The position numbers and the translations under genes were made by a program. DNA of 64,000 bases from Streptomyces sp. T12 (GTDB lineage Bacteria > Actinomycetota > Actinomycetes > Streptomycetales > Streptomycetaceae), in NCBI RefSeq assembly GCF_028736035.1, contig NZ_CP117866.1, forward strand, positions 5,642,001 through 5,706,000. The letters run 5' to 3'. The notes below the pieces were generated by a model. That model was not told the origin of the DNA, ran no database searches, and worked only from the letters and a program-made list of their open reading frames with translations. Shown here piece after piece: positions 58,854-64,000 of the stretch (positions are counted from its first letter, which is position 1; every line of letters begins with the position of its first letter).

Positions 58854-61800
58854 CTAGGTGGTCACACAGGGTGGGTCGTACGGCAGTTTGAAAAGGTATC
58901 GGCTCCATTGCTGTCGGCTCAGGGCGCCGGAACTCCCGGCGCAGATACGGCTGATGGCGGACTCGACGTTCAGGTCCCAGAGCGTGGCCACGCCGTCGTC
59001 GGTGGTGGCGGCCAGGGTGCGACCGTCCGGGCTGAACGCGAGAACGGCGACGAATCCGGTCTCCACGGTCAGCGGTCGGCCGATGGGGGCGGGGTGGTCG
59101 GGATCGGTGACGTTCCACAGGTTGATGGTGCCGTTGTCGGTGTGGCCGGCCGCTGCGAGGGTGTGCCCGTCCGGGCTGAACGCCACCGACCACAGGCTGC
59201 CGCCGGGTACCGTCAGGGGACTGCCCCTGCGCGTGAGGTCGTTGGGGTCCGTGGCATCCCACAGGGTGACGGTGCCGCGGCTGTTCCCGGTGGCGAGCGT
59301 GCGGCCGTCCGGGCTGAACGCCACCCAGGTGCTGGTGCCGGCCGGCTGGTCGATCGGCTTTCCGATGCGGACCCCGGGGTCCGTCGTACTCCACAGGCCG
59401 ACCTTGCCGTTGCTGCCGTCGCCGCCGGCAGCCAGCATCGTGCCGTCGCGGCTGAACGCCAGGGATTGGACGGACGACGTGTCGGAATTGGAGATGGTGG
59501 TGGCCATGGACTCGGGGCTCGCGGGGTCGCTGACGTCCCACAGGGCGATGCTGCCAAGCGCGTTGTCGCCGGCCGCGGCCAGGGTGTGGCCGTCCGGGCT
59601 GAACGCCAGGGAGAAGATGAGCCCGTCCGCCCCGGTGAGGGTCTCACGGAGGCGAACGGGACGGCTGGGGTCGACGGTGCTCCACAACGTGACGGTGCCG
59701 TCGCTGTCGCCGGCGGCCAGGGTGCGCCCGTCCGGGCTGAACGCCACGGCGTTGACCGGGGCCTTGGGACCGGTGAGCGGATCACCGCGGGGAACGGGAT
59801 GGCGGGGGTCGGCGGTGTTCCACAGCGAGACGGTCTTGTTCTGGTTTCCGGCGGCCAGGGTGCGCCCGTCGGGGCTGAACGCCACGGATGCCACATTGCC
59901 GCCGGCGCCGGCGATCCGGGTCGGCGGCAGATTCCACAGATCGACGTTGCCGTCGCTGTTCCCGGCGGCGAGGGTGCGGCTGTCCGGGCTGAACGCCACG
60001 TCGGTCACCCCGTCGCCGGGACCGGTCAGCGGCCGGCCCAGAGGGCCGATGGTCTTGGGGTGGGTGACGTTCCACAGATAGATGCTGTGGTCGGCGCTGC
60101 CGGCCGCCAGGGTGTGCCCGTCCGGGCTGAACGCCACCGACATGACGGGCTGCGCGGGACCCGTCAGCGGCTTGCCCAGGGGGGCGGGGTGGCCGGGGTC
60201 CGCGACCTCCCACAGGTGGACCTTGCTGTCGCTGGATCCGGCGGCCATGGTGCGGCTGTCGGGGCTGAACGCCAGGGAGGTGACGGGATGCCCGGCCTTC
60301 AGGGAGCGGCCGCGGCCGGGGTGGGCCGGGTCGGTGGTGTTCCACAGCCTGATGGTGCCGGCGTCGTCGTCGCATGCGGCGGCCAGGGTGTGCCCGTCGG
60401 GGCTGAACGCGATGCTGTGGGAGAAGCCGTCGGAGCAGTCGAGGTTCAGGGGCGCTCGCGCGGGGTCGACGTCGTCGGGGCGGGTGACGTTCCACAGGCT
60501 GACGAGTCCGTTGCGCCGTCCGGCGGCCAGGGTACGGCCGTCGGGGCTGAACGCCAGCGATTCGATGGAGACCGCGGCGTCCCAGCCCTTGATGGCGGGA
60601 CTCTTCAGCCGGCCGAGCAGGTCTGGGTGGCTGGGGCTGGTCAGGCTCCACAGGTCGACGAATCCGCCGGAACCGGCGTCGCCGTTGTGGTTGGTGTGGC
60701 CGCCGATGGCCAGCACCCGGCCGTCCGGGCTGAACGCGAGCGAAAGGATCGAATCGACGGAACGGTCCACGGGCACGGGTTTGCCCAGCGCCAGCGGACG
60801 GCTGGGATCGGAGACGTCCCACAGCCGGACGAGCCTCTGGTAAACGTTCCCGGCGGCCAGCATGTGCCCGTCGGGGCTGTAGGCCACGGTGTACACCGCG
60901 CCGGGCGGGCCGGGAAGCCGGGTGGCCAGCGGTGTGTTCTCGGTCGAGATGAGCCGGGACGCCGCCTCCGGGGTCGGGTCCATGCGGTAGGCGGTCAGCG
61001 CGAGTTGAGCGGACAGCGAGGGATCGGTCGGCGCCAGTTGCACGGACGCGGAAGTGACGGCGGCGTTGATGGCCTGGTTGCGGGCTCGCAGGGCCCGGTC
61101 GGCGGCGGCCCGGGCGTTGGCCTCCTGCCGGAAGGCGAACACCGCGGCCAGCGAGGCGACCACGGCCAGCGCGGTGATGGCGGCGACCGCGCCGCGCCGG
61201 AGCCGTTGCCCGCGCCGCTGGTGGTGGCGGGCGGCTGCCAGGAACGCCCGGGCGGCGCCGCTGAGTTCCGGCCCGTGCGTCTCGGCCCAGGCGAGGGCGG
61301 CCTCCAGGCGGTTGCCACGGTACAGCGCGGCTGCCTCCCGGCCGGCCTGTTCCCAGAGCCCGGCCGCCTCCTCCAGATCCTGTCGTACGAGGTTCCCGTT
61401 GCGGTCGTGCTCGATCCAGTCCCGCAGCCGGGGCCAGGCGCGGATGAGCACCTCATGGGTCATCACCACCGTGTCGTCCTGGTCCCGGGTCAGCAGCCGG
61501 CCACGGGTGAAGTCGTCCAGGACTCTTTCGGCCGCTTCCCGGTCCGGCGCGTGGCGCAGCAGCTCGTCGTACCGGACGCGGCGGCGGCTGTCGTCGGCGT
61601 CGCGTCCCACGATGACGAGCCGCAGGAACACCCACCGTGCGGCCTCGCGGCAGGGCGGCGGCAGGGTGTCGTAGAGCCTGTTCGCCGTGGTGGCGATGGC
61701 GCCCTGGATGCCGCCGGTGACGCGGTATCCGTCCACGGTGAGCGTGTGGCCGTGGCGCTGCTGCCAGGTGGCCCGCAGCGCGTGTGCGAGCAGCGGCAGC

Positions 61801-62810
61801 CGGCCCGTGGTGCTCGTACCGACCGGTCCCCCGACCGCGCCCAGGTCCGCCAGCAGCACTTCTACCAGGCCGTCTTCGACGTCGAGTCCCACGTTGTCGG
61901 CCGGGCGGCGGATCGCCTCCTTGAGTTCGTCCTCCGTCATCGGCTCCAGCAGGACCGGTCCGGCCCGGAGCGCCGCCCGGAGCTGCGGATGGGCCGTGCA
62001 CGCGGCATAGAAGTCCGCGCGCACTCCCAGCACCACGACCGCACCGCCCGCGGGCCGGGCCAGACGGTCCAGTACGTCGATGAACCACTGCCGTTCGGTC
62101 TCGTCGCCGCAGGCCGTGAAGACCTCCTCGAACTGGTCGACCACGACGACCAGGCCCGCGGAGGGGGACTCCCCGGCCGGCGCCGGATCGCCGGCTACGG
62201 TGATCTCGCGCAGCTCGGCAAGGCACTGTGCGGGATCGGCCCGCCACTGTGGTGCCGTGCGCCGGGCGGTCTCGGCGTCGAGCCCGGCGGCGGCCGCCAG
62301 TGCCAGGGCCGGGGACGCCGTCGGGGTCAGCAGCAGCCGGGGCCAGGTGCTCGAACCCGCCACGGGAAGCCGGCCGTCGTCCAGGGCCGGCAGCACTCCG
62401 GCCGCGAGCAGGGACGACTTCCCGGCCCCCGAGGGGCCGATCAGCACCAGCGGGCCGCCCTCACGCACCCGGGCGTCCATCCGCTCGCACACGAGGTGAA
62501 CCATTCGCTCACGGCCGTAGAACCACTGCTTCTCCTGCGCGCCGAACGGGGCCAAGCCCGGGTACGGGCACAGCACTTGGTCGGCGCCGGGGCCGGGCAC
62601 GGTTCTGCGTCCCTCGTCGCCGTAGCGAACGTGGATGTCGCGGCCGGCCATGAAGGCGCTGCCCCCTCCCATCACGGTCGCCTTTAGCCCTTTCGGCTGC
62701 CAGGGGGGCGGACCGTCAGGGGTGGGCCCGTCGGTGGGTGGCTCGTCGGGGGTGGGCTCGTCGGGGGTGGGCCCGTCGAGGGGCGCGGCCCCGGTGTCGT
62801 GTTCCGTCAC
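58854..62810 (-). CDS. nSTAND1-type NTPase with C-terminal WD40 propellers
   Basis: 1318 residues from GTG at 62810, overlapping the upstream stop. Order: Pro/Asp/Thr-rich leader (1-40), a short motif ATVMGGGSAFMAGRDIHV (44-61), the nSTAND1 start CPYPGLAPFGAQEKQWFYG, Walker A GPSGAGKSSLLAAG (125-138), Walker B VVVVDQFEEVF (about 215), sensor regions, a membrane segment (AVAAITALAVVASLAAVFAF, near 625), then at least twelve WD40 units with repeated SPDGxTLAAG. It likely senses a ligand through the propeller and signals through the N-terminal motif. Defence or cell-death signalling is the common role of STAND NTPases. Confidence 0.88.
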   Translation of the reverse strand: MTEHDTGAAPLDGPTPDEPTPDEPPTDGPTPDGPPPWQPKGLKATVMGGGSAFMAGRDIHVRYGDEGRRTVPGPGADQVLCPYPGLAPFGAQEKQWFYGRERMVHLVCERMDARVREGGPLVLIGPSGAGKSSLLAAGVLPALDDGRLPVAGSSTWPRLLLTPTASPALALAAAAGLDAETARRTAPQWRADPAQCLAELREITVAGDPAPAGESPSAGLVVVVDQFEEVFTACGDETERQWFIDVLDRLARPAGGAVVVLGVRADFYAACTAHPQLRAALRAGPVLLEPMTEDELKEAIRRPADNVGLDVEDGLVEVLLADLGAVGGPVGTSTTGRLPLLAHALRATWQQRHGHTLTVDGYRVTGGIQGAIATTANRLYDTLPPPCREAARWVFLRLVIVGRDADDSRRRVRYDELLRHAPDREAAERVLDDFTRGRLLTRDQDDTVVMTHEVLIRAWPRLRDWIEHDRNGNLVRQDLEEAAGLWEQAGREAAALYRGNRLEAALAWAETHGPELSGAARAFLAAARHHQRRGQRLRRGAVAAITALAVVASLAAVFAFRQEANARAAADRALRARNQAINAAVTSASVQLAPTDPSLSAQLALTAYRMDPTPEAASRLISTENTPLATRLPGPPGAVYTVAYSPDGHMLAAGNVYQRLVRLWDVSDPSRPLALGKPVPVDRSVDSILSLAFSPDGRVLAIGGHTNHNGDAGSGGFVDLWSLTSPSHPDLLGRLKSPAIKGWDAAVSIESLAFSPDGRTLAAGRRNGLVSLWNVTRPDDVDPARAPLNLDCSDGFSHSIAFSPDGHTLAAACDDDAGTIRLWNTTDPAHPGRGRSLKAGHPVTSLAFSPDSRTMAAGSSDSKVHLWEVADPGHPAPLGKPLTGPAQPVMSVAFSPDGHTLAAGSADHSIYLWNVTHPKTIGPLGRPLTGPGDGVTDVAFSPDSRTLAAGNSDGNVDLWNLPPTRIAGAGGNVASVAFSPDGRTLAAGNQNKTVSLWNTADPRHPVPRGDPLTGPKAPVNAVAFSPDGRTLAAGDSDGTVTLWSTVDPSRPVRLRETLTGADGLIFSLAFSPDGHTLAAAGDNALGSIALWDVSDPASPESMATTISNSDTSSVQSLAFSRDGTMLAAGGDGSNGKVGLWSTTDPGVRIGKPIDQPAGTSTWVAFSPDGRTLATGNSRGTVTLWDATDPNDLTRRGSPLTVPGGSLWSVAFSPDGHTLAAAGHTDNGTINLWNVTDPDHPAPIGRPLTVETGFVAVLAFSPDGRTLAATTDDGVATLWDLNVESAISRICAGSSGALSRQQWSRYLFKLPYDPPCVTT

Positions 62811-63238
62811 GCCTGTCCGCCTCTGGTGACGGTCATGTCCCGGCCGGCCAGGAACGCGTCGCCGCCAAAGACGTGTGCCTCCAGCGTCATCGAGCCCGTG
62901 ATCTGCTGTTCCGGGGTTTCGGCGGTGCGCAGTTCCCCGCCCAGCAGCGCGCGGAGCTCGTCGACGGCGTCCGGCCGCGTGGCCATCAGCCGGATGATGC
63001 GGGCCTGCCACTCGGCGACCAGCAGCCCCTGGAGCTCCTGGCCGTCGCCCGTCCGCTGTGCCTGAAGCAACTCGCCGCGCGCATCGGCGAGTTCCTCATC
63101 GACGCGCTCCGGGTGCGCGGACCGCCACAGCGACAGGACCGAGGACTTGACCGCGGCCCAGCCGTCCGTCGCCAGCAGATCGATCAGGCGCGCCGCGGCC
63201 ACCGATGCCAGGCCGGCGAGTTCCACACTCGTCTCCAT
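62807..63238 (-). CDS. Helical protein with a C-terminal amyloid-type motif, partner of the STAND NTPase
   Basis: 143 residues from ATG at 63238. Residues 1-110 are helical (LAGLASVAAARLIDLLATDG, then ELLQAQRTGDGQELQGLLVA). The C-terminus AHVFGGDAFLAGRDMTV (121-137) matches the NTPase's ATVMGGGSAFMAGRDIHV (44-61). An effector domain with an end motif and an adjacent STAND protein with the same motif at its start is the arrangement of amyloid-signalling pairs. The gene overlaps the NTPase gene by 4 bp. Confidence 0.75.
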   Translation of the reverse strand: METSVELAGLASVAAARLIDLLATDGWAAVKSSVLSLWRSAHPERVDEELADARGELLQAQRTGDGQELQGLLVAEWQARIIRLMATRPDAVDELRALLGGELRTAETPEQQITGSMTLEAHVFGGDAFLAGRDMTVTRGGQA

Positions 63239-63254
63239 GTCTTCTCCTTGTCCC

Positions 63255-64000
63255 TTACCGACCGTGGGCCGCGATCGCGGTCATGGTCAGGTGGGAGGCG
63301 ATGAACACGCGGTCGCCGCCCACCGTCCACAAAAACCCCCAGTCCGGCTGCCCGGGGTCGCGGTATTTCCACCGGGCCCTGCCGGTGGCCGCGTCGATGG
63401 CCCACAGCGTCTTGGCGTTGTCGGTGGCGAAGACGGTGTCGGCCGAACACTGCGCGCTCCTGCCGGAAATCCTGCTGGAGGCTTTGAACATGTTGGAAGT
63501 GCCTATGTCGCTGGCCCCGTCGAGCTTCGCGACCCACTGGATCGTGCCGTCGGCCGCGGCCAGGGCAACCAGGTCGCTGCCGACCGGTACGTAGACGGTC
63601 GCACCGTCCAGGCTGGAGAACGGGGTGCCGATCTGGACCTGGTCCCCGCTCTTCGCAGCGAAGCGCTGATGCCACTTCTCGCTGCCCGTGGCCGCGTCGA
63701 CAGCGAACAGTGTGTCGCCGTTGCCGCCGGCGAACAGGAACAGCCCGGCGGCGTAGCACGTCAGCGGCCAGCCGGTGGAGAAGTAGTACGCGGCGTCCGG
63801 GACGGATACCTTCCAGCCGCGGGCGCCTTTCCTGCCGGCGTCGATCATCTGGACGCGGCCGGGTTCCTTGCTCGGAACGGCCGAGGTGGCCAGCAGGTGA
63901 GAACCGGAGGGCGGCACGAGCACGTTGTTGATGTCCGTGCCCTTGACCTGCCAGAGTCGCTTGCCGTTCGCGGCGTTGAACGCACGGATGTAGCCGGTGG
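63255..64000 (-). CDS. PQQ-type beta-propeller protein (5' end beyond the window)
   Basis: The frame is open from the right edge to a stop at 63255 (248 residues seen). Blade motifs repeat: FNAANGKRLWQVKG, VDAATGSEKWHQRF, LAAADGTIQWVAKL, IDAATGRARWKYRD, the AxDG/W pattern of PQQ-binding-like propellers. In Streptomyces such propellers are often the extracellular part of Ser/Thr kinases; the N-terminal part is not in view. It ends 16 nt before the STAND-partner gene in the same direction, so they may be one operon. Confidence 0.8.
   Translation of the reverse strand, partial: TGYIRAFNAANGKRLWQVKGTDINNVLVPPSGSHLLATSAVPSKEPGRVQMIDAGRKGARGWKVSVPDAAYYFSTGWPLTCYAAGLFLFAGGNGDTLFAVDAATGSEKWHQRFAAKSGDQVQIGTPFSSLDGATVYVPVGSDLVALAAADGTIQWVAKLDGASDIGTSNMFKASSRISGRSAQCSADTVFATDNAKTLWAIDAATGRARWKYRDPGQPDWGFLWTVGGDRVFIASHLTMTAIAAHGR

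Noticed and set aside
1..64000. CRISPR arrays
   Set aside because: No regularly spaced repeats of 24-40 bp were found. The only short tandem array is the 8-bp unit at 7297-7328.

Overview
The window is high-GC DNA with Streptomyces-type coding: strong GC bias at third codon positions, many GTG/TTG starts, a SARP regulator, ECF sigma factor, CU044_5270 protein, nSTAND/WD40 NTPase and a characteristic intergenic repeat. It most resembles an accessory chromosomal region of a Streptomyces. It holds several tRNA, recombinase, IS200 and Tn3 scars and many gene fragments.

Layout. 0-6 kb: a SARP regulator (cut by the left edge), a small partner protein, an ECF sigma factor with a membrane-anchored partner, a secreted I36-like protein and a coiled-coil membrane protein. 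About 6.2 kb: a 3' fragment of tRNA-Gly(CCC), probably an integration scar. 7.4-29 kb: an arsenic island. It has five ArsR-type repressors, an ArsP-type permease, ArsC with thioredoxin reductase, an aquaporin, two flavin monooxygenase-like proteins, a PLP aminotransferase, and an operon of AroA-like, phosphoglycerate-mutase-like and glutamine-amidotransferase-like enzymes of the kind found in actinobacterial organoarsenical clusters. It also has a dedicated Pst-type importer with fused permeases, and an unusual two-gene unit: a secreted peptide with repeated GAGWDS motifs followed by a Cys-Cys-rich GNAT/FemAB-like protein. A truncated ArsI/CadI start closes the island. 29-31.5 kb: fragments plus an APH-family kinase. 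31.9-44 kb: a lysine/pipecolate catabolic region that reads as a route through 2-oxoadipate and D-2-hydroxyglutarate to 2-oxoglutarate. 44-48 kb: an LCP protein and a deacetylase/glycosyltransferase fusion. 48-52 kb: mobile-element debris with a small two-gene unit. 52-57 kb: a sulfatase, its formylglycine-generating enzyme, a betaine-type binding protein and a LysR regulator. 57-58.6 kb: gene remnants and an Lrp regulator. 58.8-64 kb: an nSTAND/WD40 NTPase, a small partner sharing a signalling motif with it, and a PQQ-propeller protein cut by the right edge.

The most interesting signal is non-coding. An about 90-nt element occurs three times, aligns without gaps, and has a covarying helix. 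Each copy lies 140-175 nt upstream of a plus-strand gene of the arsenic island: the GAGWDS peptide, the AroA-like operon and the pstS-like gene. It looks like a cis-acting RNA that ties arsenate/phosphate uptake, As-C chemistry and a peptide system into one regulon. PHO-like boxes precede two copies, and a TTGACRnyCATCGAT operator recurs at the ArsR promoters.

Inferred logic: arsenate is imported by the Pst-like system and either reduced and exported (ArsC, TrxB, aquaporin, ArsO, ArsP) or captured into an organoarsenical by the AroA-like/PGM-like enzymes. The GAGWDS peptide and the Cys-Cys proteins may be a further arsenic-handling or RiPP-like arm. Functions assigned to the organoarsenical and peptide genes are inference.
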